Shown piece by piece: positions 16,147 to 24,775 of a DNA stretch of 51,278 nt; the stretch's first letter is position 1; each line of letters begins with the position of its first letter. The stretch covers positions 1 through 51,278 of the forward strand of contig SFQY01000009.1 in the NCBI GenBank assembly GCA_004562395.1, given 5' to 3'. The translations under genes were made by a program, and so were the position numbers. The DNA is from a bacterium (GTDB taxonomy: Bacteria > Bacillota > Clostridia > Oscillospirales > Oscillospiraceae). The notes under the pieces were generated by a model. That model did no database searches. It saw only the letters and a program-made list of their open reading frames with translations, and had not been told where the DNA came from.

Positions 16147-17054
16147 CAGGCTTTCAGGGGATGGCCCCGGAAATAGTCGGGGGCCGCCATGCGCTTGCCG
16201 CCCTCGGCCTGGAGAGAGAGGATCTCAATGGCCCCTTCCCCGCAGGCGATCCGCAGACCGGTTTTGGTCAGGCCCAGAATTTCCCCGGGGTTGCCGGAGC
16301 CCTCCACCACCTTCGTGGCGTGGACCTTGAAGGTCTTGCCCTCCAGCTCCATGGTGGCCACGGGCCAGGGATGCAGGCCCCGGACGTGGTTGTGGACCTG
16401 CTGGGCGGTCTTGGCCCAGTCGATGGGGCACATGGTCTTGTCCAGCATGGGGGCGTAGGAGACCTCCGCCTCGTTCTGGGGTACGGCGGGGACCTTCCCG
16501 TTTTCGAAGCGGGTCAATGTTTTACTCAGCAGGTCCGCACCCAGCACTGCCAGCCGGTCCAGCAGCTGTCCCGCGGTTTCGTTTTCCCCGATGGGGGTTT
16601 TGGACACGTCGATGATGTCACCGGCGTCCATCTCCCGGGTCAGGTACATGGCGGTGACGCCGGTCTCGGTGAGGCCGTCCAGCACCGCCCACTGGTAGGG
16701 AGCGGAGCCACGGTATTTGGGCAGGAGGCTGGCGTGGATGTTGATGCAGCCATAGGCGGGCACGTCCAGCACCTTCTGGGGCAGGATCCGTCCGTAGGCC
16801 ACCACGGCGCAGACATCCGGCTTCAGGGCCCGGAGCTGCTCCACCGTCTCCTCCTGGCGGAAGTTCTCCGGCTGGAACACGGGGATCCCGGCGGCCAGGG
16901 CGATCTCCTTCACGGGAGAGGCCACCAGCTTCATGCCCCGCCCCTTGGGCCGGTCGGGCTGGGTATAGACCCCCACCACCTCAAAGCCGTCGGTGAGAAT
17001 TTTTTTCAGACAGGTTGCCGCGATGTCCGGCGTACCCATAAATACAACACGCAT
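16146..17054 (-). CDS. fmt: Methionyl-tRNA formyltransferase
   Basis: A 302-residue Fmt that formylates initiator Met-tRNA with 10-formyl-THF. VVFMGTPDIAA at the start, the hallmark INIHASLLPKYRGSAP (Asn and His catalytic), and the C-terminal OB-like domain from about 205. The partner def lies upstream but is separated by a 470-bp repeat element. Normal length. Confidence 0.96.
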   Translation of the reverse strand: MRVVFMGTPDIAATCLKKILTDGFEVVGVYTQPDRPKGRGMKLVASPVKEIALAAGIPVFQPENFRQEETVEQLRALKPDVCAVVAYGRILPQKVLDVPAYGCINIHASLLPKYRGSAPYQWAVLDGLTETGVTAMYLTREMDAGDIIDVSKTPIGENETAGQLLDRLAVLGADLLSKTLTRFENGKVPAVPQNEAEVSYAPMLDKTMCPIDWAKTAQQVHNHVRGLHPWPVATMELEGKTFKVHATKVVEGSGNPGEILGLTKTGLRIACGEGAIEILSLQAEGGKRMAAPDYFRGHPLKA

Positions 17055-17094
17055 ACCGTTTCCTCCGGGCGTTTTTTGAACGAAGAATAAAAAT

Positions 17095-17515
17095 ACAATT
17101 TGCGCAGATCGGTTTTCCTCAGCGGGCCGATCAATTGGAATTTGTGGGGATGCCGGAACGCAATACCTTCCCCCGGGGAGGGAAGGTCAAGCACCGCACC
17201 CCCAAGACCTTCCCCCTCGGGGGAAGGTGGCACGGCGTAAGCCGTGACGGATGAGGGGAAAACGTGAAGATTTCCTCAACGGGAGCGATAAAAGAGGAAA
17301 GGTTCGACGCTGTACTTCTGATTCGGTACGGCGAAAATCTTCGGCACGTCAGCCCCTCATCCGCCCCAGTGTGCGCACTGGGGCACCTTCCCCCGAGGGG
17401 GAAGGTTTTGCGTTCCGTCACCCTTACAAACACCAATTTTTCGGGCAGCTGAGCCATGCCGATAAGCACGTTTTCGTAGGCGGTCAGCTTATGTCATGAC
17501 ATAAGCCCTACGAAA
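17095..17515. repeat. Composite element: outer repeats + module B (subtype B2)
   Basis: Left outer repeat (GATCGGTTTTCCTCAGCGGG and AATTGGAATTTG) at 17104-17147. Then module B: GAAGG hairpins, CACGGCGTAAGCCGTG, a centre of about 100 bp with CGTGAAGATTTCCTCAACGG and GAGGAAAGGTTCGACGCTGT, and GCCCCAGTGTGCGCACTGGG. Right outer repeat at about 17420-17475 (CACCAATTTTTCGGGCAGCT, CCGATAAGCAC). A further palindrome GCTTATGTCATGACATAAGC at 17488-17507 belongs to the module A hairpin type. It sits between def and fmt; nothing else is seen in this gap. Confidence 0.85.
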
Positions 17516-17525
17516 TATTACAGGA

Positions 17526-18002
17526 TCATTCCCCTTCGGCGGCAAGCTCTTCTTCGGTCAGGAAGCGCTCCATGACCTCGGTGTAGACGATGCCGTCCAG
17601 GTGGTCCAGCTCGTGGCAGAAGCACCGGGCGATGAGCTCCTGGCCCTCGGCCTCAAACCACTCCCCGTCCCGGTTCTGGGCCCGGACCTTGGCATAGTTG
17701 GGCCGCTTCACCAGGCCGTATTTGCCGGGGACGCTGAGGCAGCCCTCGGCGCCCACCTGCTCCCCGCCGGTTTCCACCAGGGAGGGGTTCACCAGCTCCA
17801 GGATCTCCTCCCCGGTGTCCACGATGACCACCCGGCGCAGGATGCCCACCTGGGGGGCGGCAAGGCCCACGCCGTTGGCCTCGGCCAGGGTCTCAGCCAT
17901 GTCATCAAGAAGCTTGTGCAGCTTCCAGTCAAATTTTTCCACGGGCCTGCAGACCTTGTGCAGGGCAGGCTCCTTATCCGTCAGAATTTTTCTCAGTCCC
18001 AT
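17526..18002 (-). CDS. def: Peptide deformylase
   Basis: A 158-residue deformylase that removes the formyl group from nascent proteins. The three motifs are intact: NGVGLAAPQVG, EGCLSVPG (Cys metal ligand) and CHELDHLDG (HExxH-type ligands and catalytic Glu). It lies 90 bp after priA. Normal length. Confidence 0.96.
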   Translation of the reverse strand: MGLRKILTDKEPALHKVCRPVEKFDWKLHKLLDDMAETLAEANGVGLAAPQVGILRRVVIVDTGEEILELVNPSLVETGGEQVGAEGCLSVPGKYGLVKRPNYAKVRAQNRDGEWFEAEGQELIARCFCHELDHLDGIVYTEVMERFLTEEELAAEGE

Positions 18003-18092
18003 ACAGATGACCTCTTTTCTCCGGGCTTTCGTCCTGTGGCTTCACGGTGGATCACACCGGCCGGCAATGGCATGGACGGTGGAAGCGCCGCG

Positions 18093-20537
18093 TTATTCGA
18101 ATCCGTTGACATCCACGAAGGCGCTGACGCCCCGGTTGTCTTTGTCCTTGCTGAACTGACGCAGCAGGCAGGCCAGCAGCAGCCGCAGCGGTTTGGTCAT
18201 GCGGCAGCGCAGCGTCAGCTGGTAGCGGAAATTGTAGTTGATCTTGGGTACGACGCAGGGGGCGGGGCCCAGCACCGCGCAGCGCTCCTGCCGGTAGGGC
18301 TCCGAGGCAAGACAGGCCAGGAGGCTGTCCCGCAGCTTCACCGCTCCCCGGAGCACCGCCCGCTCCTCCTGTCCGGTGAAGATCACCCCGGCGATGTCCC
18401 CGAAGGGCGGGGCGCTCTGGACCCGGCGCAGCTGGATCTCCAGATCGTAAAAGCCGTCGTAGTCCTGCCGGGCCGCCAGGCCGATGACCTGATGCTCCGG
18501 CACCAGGGTCTGGAGGATGGCCCGGCCCGGGGCGTCACCTCGTCCGGCCCGGCCCACCACCTGGGTCAGCATGTTGAAGGTGGTCTCCCCCGCCCGGTAG
18601 CCGCCGGTGTAGAGGCTCAGATCCGCGTCCAGCACCCCCACCAGCGTCACATCCGGCAGGTTCAGCCCCTTGGCCACCATCTGGGTACCCAGGAGGATGG
18701 GGATCCTTTCCCGCTGGAACCGGTCCAGAATTTTTTCGTGGGTGTTCACGGCGCTGACGGTGTCCGCGTCCATGCGGATGGATTCCAGATCGGGAAACAG
18801 GGCTTCCAGCTCCTGCTGCACCTTCTGGGTGCCGGTGCCCAGGGTCTTCAGAGGACCGCCGCAGCCGGGGCAGCGCTCCGGAGCGGGCTGGGAAAAGCCG
18901 CAGTAGTGGCACATGAGCCGGTGGTTGGCGCTGTGGTAGGTCAGCCGCTGGCTGCACCGGGGGCACTCGGGGGTCTTGCGGCAGTCCACGCACACAAGGC
19001 AGCGGCTGTTTCCCCGGCGGTTCAGCAGCAGCACGGTCTGCTTCCCGGCCTCGTGGGTTTCCAGAATGGCCTGGCGCAGGGGGACGCTGAGGGACAGATC
19101 GTTGCCCAGCTTCAGCTCCTCCCGCATGTCCACGATCTCCACCCGGGGCAGAGGGCGGCCGTTGAACCGCTTCGTCAGGGTATAAAGGCGGTAATCCCCC
19201 GTTTTGGCCCGGTACATGCTCTCCACGGAGGGGGTAGCCGACCCCAGCAGCACCAGGGCCTTTTCCCGGGCCCCCCGCCAGATGGCCACCTCCCGGGCGG
19301 AATACCGGGGGTTATTTTCGGATTTATAGGAATGCTCCTGCTCCTCGTCCAGGATGATGAGCCCCGGACGGCAGGGGGCGAACACCGCCGAGCGGGTTCC
19401 CACCACCACCCGGCCCTCGCCGGAGCGGACCCGCTTCCACTGGTCGTAGCGCTCCGCCGTCCCCAGGCTGCTGTGCAGCACCGCCACCCGGGAGCCGAAG
19501 TACGCCGCCAGCAGGCCCAGCAGCTGAGGGGTCAGGGCGATCTCCGGCACCAGAAGCAGGGCGCTTTCGCCCCGGTCCAGGCACCGCTGGATCAGCCGGA
19601 TATACACGGAGGTTTTGCCGGAGCCGGTAATGCCCCGCAGCAGCGCCACCCCCGGCTCCCGGGCGTCCATCTGCCGGGACAGGCCCTCAAAGCTGGCCTG
19701 CTGCTCCTCATTGAGGATCAGGGGGCCCTCCAGCCGCGCCGGGCGGATCTCCCGGCAGCGCAGCACCGGGCGCTCCTCCAGGGTCAGAAAGCCCAGCTTT
19801 TCCAGCCGGTTCACCGTGGCCGTGGAGGCGCCGGTGAAATAGCACAGCTCCTTCACCGATACGCTGCCCAGGCCGCACAGCAGCTCCAGAACGCTTTTCT
19901 GCATGGCGGCGGACCGGGGGCGTCCCGCGGCCCAGGCCATGGCCTCCTCCGGGGAGGCGGCCAGCGCCGCGATCTTTTCGGTTTTGTCACCGGTCCGGCG
20001 CAGATAGTCCGACCGGGCGGTGATCCACTTCTTTCTTGCCAGGTACGACACCACCCCGGTAAGGGCGGTCTCGTCGGGAAGAAGCTCCCGCAGAGCCTCC
20101 TCCGGGGCCTGGCCTCCCAGGTTTTCCAGCAGCTCCAGCGCCGCCAGCGCCCCTTCCTTCCGGGGGGGCTTTTCCTTCCAGGACCGGTCCGCAGTTAAGG
20201 AAAAGGTCTGCTTTTCCTGAAACCACAGACCCGCCGGGAGCATGGCCCGGATGGCATCGTAAAATGTGCAGAAATACCGCTCCCGGAGGAACGCCGCCAG
20301 CCGAAGCTGGGTGTCCGTCAGGATCGGCTCTGGGTCCAGGCAGCTTTCCACTGCCTTGAGCTTTTCCTCGCTGCCCTCCTCCACCGTCAGCACCACTCCC
20401 TCGGTGCGCTTGTTGGCGCGGCCGAAGGGAAGCAGGACACGCTGCCCGGGAAGTAAGGTCATGTCCTCGGGGACGCGGTAGGAATAGGGCTTGTCGATGG
20501 CGAAAGTCGCCGCCGAAACCGCAATTTTGGCGATCAT
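18093..20537 (-). CDS. priA: Primosomal replication-restart helicase PriA
   Basis: An 814-residue 3'-5' helicase that rebuilds replisomes at stalled forks. N-terminal DNA-binding domain, Walker A GITGSGKTSVY, DEEQ box (ILDEEQEHSYK, in place of DEEH), and two zinc sites with eight Cys (CLVCVDCRKTPECPRC and CHYCGF...CPGCGG). The helicase C-terminal motifs GTQMVAKGLNLPDVTLVGV and QVVGRAGRG are present. It lies 41 bp downstream of rpoZ. Confidence 0.96.
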   Translation of the reverse strand: MIAKIAVSAATFAIDKPYSYRVPEDMTLLPGQRVLLPFGRANKRTEGVVLTVEEGSEEKLKAVESCLDPEPILTDTQLRLAAFLRERYFCTFYDAIRAMLPAGLWFQEKQTFSLTADRSWKEKPPRKEGALAALELLENLGGQAPEEALRELLPDETALTGVVSYLARKKWITARSDYLRRTGDKTEKIAALAASPEEAMAWAAGRPRSAAMQKSVLELLCGLGSVSVKELCYFTGASTATVNRLEKLGFLTLEERPVLRCREIRPARLEGPLILNEEQQASFEGLSRQMDAREPGVALLRGITGSGKTSVYIRLIQRCLDRGESALLLVPEIALTPQLLGLLAAYFGSRVAVLHSSLGTAERYDQWKRVRSGEGRVVVGTRSAVFAPCRPGLIILDEEQEHSYKSENNPRYSAREVAIWRGAREKALVLLGSATPSVESMYRAKTGDYRLYTLTKRFNGRPLPRVEIVDMREELKLGNDLSLSVPLRQAILETHEAGKQTVLLLNRRGNSRCLVCVDCRKTPECPRCSQRLTYHSANHRLMCHYCGFSQPAPERCPGCGGPLKTLGTGTQKVQQELEALFPDLESIRMDADTVSAVNTHEKILDRFQRERIPILLGTQMVAKGLNLPDVTLVGVLDADLSLYTGGYRAGETTFNMLTQVVGRAGRGDAPGRAILQTLVPEHQVIGLAARQDYDGFYDLEIQLRRVQSAPPFGDIAGVIFTGQEERAVLRGAVKLRDSLLACLASEPYRQERCAVLGPAPCVVPKINYNFRYQLTLRCRMTKPLRLLLACLLRQFSKDKDNRGVSAFVDVNGFE

Positions 20538-20578
20538 TTCAGCCCTCCATCCATTCTTTGGCCGGAAAACCGGCTTTT

Positions 20579-20788
20579 TTACTCGCTTTTGTACTCGTCC
20601 TTGACGGTGGCGGAGAGCTTGCCGTCGGCAACCTCCTGGATGGCCATGGTCACGGGCTTGGCGGGCAGATCTTCCTGCAGCGCCTCGGCCTCGGCGGCGA
20701 TCTGGCGGGCCCGGTGGGCCACCACGTTCACCAGCAGGTAACGGCTGTCAACCTTTTCCAGCAAATCAGCAACAGGGGGGTAAAGCAT
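20579..20788 (-). CDS. rpoZ: RNA polymerase omega subunit
   Basis: 69 residues (MLYPPVADLLEKVDSRYLLV...). The helix VNVVAHRARQIAAEAEAL contains the conserved VxxxAxRAR signature. Omega helps fold beta-prime. Location between gmk and priA is standard for the phylum. Confidence 0.93.
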   Translation of the reverse strand: MLYPPVADLLEKVDSRYLLVNVVAHRARQIAAEAEALQEDLPAKPVTMAIQEVADGKLSATVKDEYKSE

Positions 20789-20815
20789 AGTTTTGGTTCC
20801 TCCAAATCAAAATAG

Positions 20816-21370
20816 TCAGGCCTCTTTGGCCAGAATCCGCAAAATTTCCTCGGCGCAGCGCTGGGCGGTGTCGTTCACCACCACATGATCGTACCAGGTC
20901 CGCTGCTCCATCTCCCAGACGGCCCGCTTCATGCGCATCCGGATCTGATCCTCGGGGGTATCTCCCCGGCCCCGGAGCCTGCGCTCCAGCTCCTCCATGG
21001 AGGGGGGCATGATGAAGATCAGCACCGCGTCCGGCGCGGTTTGGCGGACCTGCATGGCGCCCTTGGGGTCGATGTCCAGCAGCACGGTGCCCCGGGCCAG
21101 CTTTTCCTCGGCCTGGGCTCTGGGGGTGCCGTAGTAGTTGTCCGAGTGGGCGTCATATTCCAGGAACTCTCCCCGGTCGATCATCTCCCGGAAGCGCTCC
21201 CTGGTGATAAAATAGTAATGGACCCCGTCCTTCTCTCCCGGACGGGGGGGACGGGTGGTGGCGGAGACGGAGAAGATCAGATCCTTCCGCTTCTCCATCA
21301 GGATACCCAGAACGGTGCCTTTTCCAACGCCCGAGGCGCCGGAGATCACCACAAGTTTTCCTTTGCTCAT
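20816..21370 (-). CDS. gmk: Guanylate kinase
   Basis: A 184-residue GMP kinase: P-loop SGASGVGKGTV, SVSATTRPPRPGEKDGVHYYF (GMP binding), and the lid VLLDIDPKGAMQVRQ. The start is the ATG at 21370 (MSKGKLVV), overlapping the remA stop by 4 bp; the longer frame runs through a repeat element and is rejected. In Firmicutes Gmk is also a target of (p)ppGpp. Confidence 0.96.
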   Translation of the reverse strand: MSKGKLVVISGASGVGKGTVLGILMEKRKDLIFSVSATTRPPRPGEKDGVHYYFITRERFREMIDRGEFLEYDAHSDNYYGTPRAQAEEKLARGTVLLDIDPKGAMQVRQTAPDAVLIFIMPPSMEELERRLRGRGDTPEDQIRMRMKRAVWEMEQRTWYDHVVVNDTAQRCAEEILRILAKEA

Positions 21371-21630
21371 GCTTCCTCCTCCGTTTCCGGTTCCGGCCTG
21401 TCCATCCACCGGGCGCACAGGGTCTCCGTGGGGACGGCGGACAGGATCACATGGTCGGTGTCCATCAGGAGGACGGCCTTGGTCTTGCGGCCGTAGGACG
21501 CGTCGATGAGCATTCCCCGGTCCCTGGCCTCCTGGACAATGCGCTTGATGGGCGCGGAGTCCGGAGCCACCACCGCCAGCAACCGCTGGGCCGCCACCAT
21601 GCTTCCGAAACCAATGTTGATCAGCTTCAT
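21367..21630 (-). CDS. remA: RemA/DUF370 family DNA-binding regulator
   Basis: An 87-residue RemA-like protein (MKLINIGFGSMVAAQRLLAV...). In Bacillus RemA activates matrix and osmoprotection genes by binding DNA as a ring. Motif IDASYGRKTKAVLLMDTDHVILS is the usual one. The acidic tail (EPETEEEA) extends past the common end. The gene usually lies between yicC and gmk, as here, although a 578-bp composite repeat now separates it from yicC. Confidence 0.9.
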   Translation of the reverse strand: MKLINIGFGSMVAAQRLLAVVAPDSAPIKRIVQEARDRGMLIDASYGRKTKAVLLMDTDHVILSAVPTETLCARWMDRPEPETEEEA

Positions 21631-21679
21631 GAAATCCCTCAGTCTTCTCAGATGATTTTCCGGTGAATCCCGGTTTGCC

Positions 21680-22150
21680 CCTGGGCAGGGGCATAAATTC
21701 GGGTAAGGCGCAACGTAAATTTGAGATATCAGATATTAAGATAGGAGATATAAGATATAAGATATAAGTTGTGGTATCCCCTTCGGGGATGAATTGGAAT
21801 TTGTTGGGATGCTGAGCAAGACCTTCCCCCTCGGGGGAAGGTGCCCCAGTTCGCAAACTGGGGCGGATGAGGGGCTTACGTACCGAAAATCTCCACCGCA
21901 CCAAATCAGAAGAACAGCGTCGAACCTTTCCTCTTTTATCGTTCCCTCTGAGGAAACCGCCACGTTTTCCCCTCATCCGTCACGGCTTCGCCGTGCCACC
22001 TTCCCCCCGAGGGGAAGGTTTTGGCTCCGCCATTCCGTCAAACACCAATTTATCGGGTACCCGGGCAAAACCGATAAGCACAATTTTCAAATCATCCCCG
22101 AAGGGGATACCACAACTTATATATTATATCTCGTATCTCATATCTTCTCA
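21680..22150. repeat. Nested composite element: E fragment-D-outer repeat-B2-outer repeat-D
   Basis: The clearest nested copy. Outermost are two inverted D modules: GATATAAGATATAAG and TATCCCCTTCGGGGATG at 21722-21791, mirrored at 22085-22150. Inside, a left outer repeat is cut down to AATTGGAATTTGTTGGGATG, while the right one is complete at about 22040-22085. The core is B2 (21815-22025) with GCCCCAGTTCGCAAACTGGG and CACGGCTTCGCCGTG hairpins and the same 100-bp centre as at 17250 and 36375. A short E remnant (GGGCAGGGGCATAAATT) precedes it at 21688. It occupies the whole yicC-remA gap and nothing else is seen there. Confidence 0.88.
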
Positions 22151-22208
22151 TATCTTCCGTCCGTACAGAGCGCCTTCGTCGACATGCCTGGATTGTTTTA
22201 TCCGGGCC

Positions 22209-23087
22209 TTACTCGATATTCTGGGTCTGCTCCCGGATTTTTTCCAGCTCCGCCTTGATGTCCACCACGATCCGGGCCAGGCGGACGTCGGAGCATTTGG
22301 AGCCGATGGTGTTGGCCTCCCGGTTCATCTCCTGGAGCAAAAAGTCCAGCTTCCGGCCGATGGCGCCGCCGGCAGTCAGCATGTGGTTCATCTGGGTCAG
22401 GTGGCTGCGCAGGCGGACGGTCTCCTCGTCCACGGCGATCTTGTCGGCGAAAATGGCGGCCTCGGTGAGAATCCGGCTCTCGTCGATGGCGGTGTTGGCC
22501 AGGACCTCCCGGAGCTTGCTCTCCAGCCGGGCCCGGTAGTCCAGAACGGTCTGGCCGCTGCCGGCCTCCACCTGGGCAACCAGCTCCAGAATGGTTTCGC
22601 CCCGGCTGCGCAGATCCCGCTCCAGGGCCTGGCCCTCGGCGGCGCGCATGGCGTCGTAGCTTTTCAGGGCCTTGTCCGCCACGGCCATCAGGTCCGCCTG
22701 AAGCTGCTGCTCGTCCACCTCCGCCCGCTCCACGGTGAACACGTCGTTCATCCGTGCCAGGGTGCTGACGCTGATGTCGTTGCGGACGCCGTAATCCCGG
22801 GCCATCTGCTCCATGGCGGCCAGGTAGCCCTCCACCATGGCGGTGTTCAGGCTCACCTTCCCCTCCGCGGCCCCCTCGGACCGCAGGGAGACAAACACGT
22901 CCACCTTGCCCCGGGAGATGGTGTTCTTCACCGCCTGCTTCAGGGCGTCCTCGGCGAAGGTCAGGCTCCGGGGCAGCTTGACGGAGCAGTCCAGATACCG
23001 GTTGTTGACGGAGCGGACCTCCACCGTGAATTCCCGTCCGTTCACCGTCTCCACCGCCCGGCCGTAGCCGGTCATGCTTTTAACCAT
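22209..23087 (-). CDS. yicC: YicC family RNA endonuclease
   Basis: A 292-residue YicC (MVKSMTGYGRAVETVNGREFTVEVRSVNNRYLD...). The family N-terminus SMTGYGRA and the C-terminal DUF1732 part (KLDFLLQEMNREANTIGSKCSD) are intact. In E. coli and Bacillus YicC/YloC are endoribonucleases acting on RNA. The start overlaps the rseC-like gene by 8 bp. Confidence 0.93.
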   Translation of the reverse strand: MVKSMTGYGRAVETVNGREFTVEVRSVNNRYLDCSVKLPRSLTFAEDALKQAVKNTISRGKVDVFVSLRSEGAAEGKVSLNTAMVEGYLAAMEQMARDYGVRNDISVSTLARMNDVFTVERAEVDEQQLQADLMAVADKALKSYDAMRAAEGQALERDLRSRGETILELVAQVEAGSGQTVLDYRARLESKLREVLANTAIDESRILTEAAIFADKIAVDEETVRLRSHLTQMNHMLTAGGAIGRKLDFLLQEMNREANTIGSKCSDVRLARIVVDIKAELEKIREQTQNIE

Positions 23088-23529
23088 GGTTTTCTTCCCC
23101 TTTTCTCATGACCTTCCCGGGGCAGTCCCCTGCGAAGGCCGTAATGGTATAGCCAAGGTTGGCTTTCCGGACCACCCTCCGGTCGTAGAGCACTACGGCG
23201 GCCACCCCAAGCCCGAAGCCCAGGCAGCCTCCCAGAGCGCCGTAGCTTCCCGGCAGGGTTCCCAGATAATAGCCCAGAAAGAACAGCGCCAGTGGCAGCA
23301 CATACAGCACCGCCGCCGCCTTCAGCACCGGGGCGGTGGCGGACTCCACCTTGACCAGGTCCCCCCGGCGGGCGCCGATGGGGTTGTCCGCCGTCAGCAG
23401 CACCGCCTCCTTGGCGGCGCCGCAGCCGGAGCACTTGTGGCAGTCTCCGGAGCAGGCGCTTTCCCGGACGTGGAATACCAGGGCCGTTCCGTTGTCATAG
23501 CATTCCTTTACCCGTACCAGCTGTTCCAT
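23080..23529 (-). CDS. SoxR-reducing / RseC-like membrane protein
   Basis: 149 residues. N-terminal half has a Cys cluster CSGDCHKCSGCG (about 26-37), then two membrane helices (VLYVLPLALFFLGYYLG and CLGFGLGVAAVVLYD). This is the RseC/SoxR-reducing family, linked to electron supply (RnfABCDGE-type) and envelope stress in other bacteria; the function in Clostridia is not established. Basic tail. It lies 4 bp after cdaR. Confidence 0.85.
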   Translation of the reverse strand: MEQLVRVKECYDNGTALVFHVRESACSGDCHKCSGCGAAKEAVLLTADNPIGARRGDLVKVESATAPVLKAAAVLYVLPLALFFLGYYLGTLPGSYGALGGCLGFGLGVAAVVLYDRRVVRKANLGYTITAFAGDCPGKVMRKGEENHG

Positions 23530-23533
23530 GGCC

Positions 23534-24775
23534 TCAGCCTCCCGCCGCCTGAAGTGTGGCGGACACGGAGCCTGCCTTCATGGCCCCCACATTGGAGAAG
23601 CCCTCGCGGAAGGTGATGCTGGCCTTATAGGTGGCGGTACCCGCCTCCGCGCCGGTGAAGTCCACCACCGCGAAGATGTCCTCCTCGGTGAGCCTGTCGA
23701 TCTCGTCGGCGGGACCCCGGACCTTCACCGTCAGGTTGGCGCTGATGATCTCCGCCTCCATCCCCTCGGGCACGTTGATGCTGGTGATGTTGTCAATGGT
23801 GAACTCCCGGATCCGCAGGCCGGTGAACCGGACCGTCACCGTGACCTCCGCCACGCCGGTCTGGTTGGTGACGCCCTCGGGCAGGGCGATGGCGTATTTC
23901 AGCTCGCTGGGGGATTTCTCCAGCTCCGACAAATTGATGGTACCCACGGAGTAGGTGTCCCCGATGTCCGCCAGGGCCGCCTCGCTGCCGGAGACCCGGA
24001 TGGTCTTGGGCTCGATGTCCACGGTGGTGTTCTTCTCCGTGGCGCCGCCGCCGTAGACCACGTTGGCCGTGAGGGTCAGGACCTTGATCCGCTGAATCTG
24101 CATATCCAGCCGGATCTCCTCCACGTTGGTGGTGATCTGCTCCGCGTCCACGGGATTGCCCTCCCCGTCGCAGAGGGTGTAGCGGAAGCTTTCGCTGATG
24201 GACTCGGTCCGGTTGGTCAGGTCCACCTCGATGACCGCGTACTCGATCCGGTCCGCCACGGCGGCGGGACCCACCACGGTGACGGTGGTGTTGTCCAGGA
24301 CCACATTGTCCGTATCATAGATGCAGTTCTCGGACCGGGTGCCGGTGAACTTGATCTGCACCGGGATCTCCTTGTTCCGGCGGTAGTCCACGTTGACATA
24401 GATGCTGGCGGGATTCTTGTTCTCCACCACGAAGGCGTCGCTGGAAACGGTGCCCGGGTAGGAGGGGGTGTAGGAAAGGGCGATCTTCTCTCCCGGCTCG
24501 TAGATCTTGGACAGGTCCACCTTCACCAGGATGTTGCTGGAGTCCACCTTGCTCAGGTCGCTGCGGGTGCCGGACAGGTGCAGCGACACCGTATTGGCGG
24601 ACACGGAGGTGATCATCAGGTTCCGCTCGTTCAGAACGGACTCGCCCTCCATCACCACCGGGATGTTGTAGAACGTGGTATCGTCCCCCTGGCTGACGTT
24701 GCTGACCACGAACACCCACAGGCCGAAGGCGACGACGATGGACAGCGCCAGGGAATAGAGCTTATTTTTTTTCAT
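23534..24775 (-). CDS. cdaR: CdaR, YbbR-domain regulator of diadenylate cyclase
   Basis: 413 residues: one N-terminal membrane helix (LYSLALSIVVAFGLWVFVVS) and about four extracellular YbbR repeats with the recurring pattern VxLxGxxxDL or VxVxGPAAxxDRI. CdaR binds CdaA outside the membrane and modulates c-di-AMP output. Start codon overlaps cdaA by 14 bp, so they are co-translated. Confidence 0.93.
   Translation of the reverse strand: MKKNKLYSLALSIVVAFGLWVFVVSNVSQGDDTTFYNIPVVMEGESVLNERNLMITSVSANTVSLHLSGTRSDLSKVDSSNILVKVDLSKIYEPGEKIALSYTPSYPGTVSSDAFVVENKNPASIYVNVDYRRNKEIPVQIKFTGTRSENCIYDTDNVVLDNTTVTVVGPAAVADRIEYAVIEVDLTNRTESISESFRYTLCDGEGNPVDAEQITTNVEEIRLDMQIQRIKVLTLTANVVYGGGATEKNTTVDIEPKTIRVSGSEAALADIGDTYSVGTINLSELEKSPSELKYAIALPEGVTNQTGVAEVTVTVRFTGLRIREFTIDNITSINVPEGMEAEIISANLTVKVRGPADEIDRLTEEDIFAVVDFTGAEAGTATYKASITFREGFSNVGAMKAGSVSATLQAAGG

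Noticed and set aside
21371..21976. N-terminal extension of guanylate kinase (about 200 codons)
   Set aside because: It is a translation of the composite repeat and of remA in another frame; Gmk is complete from 21370.
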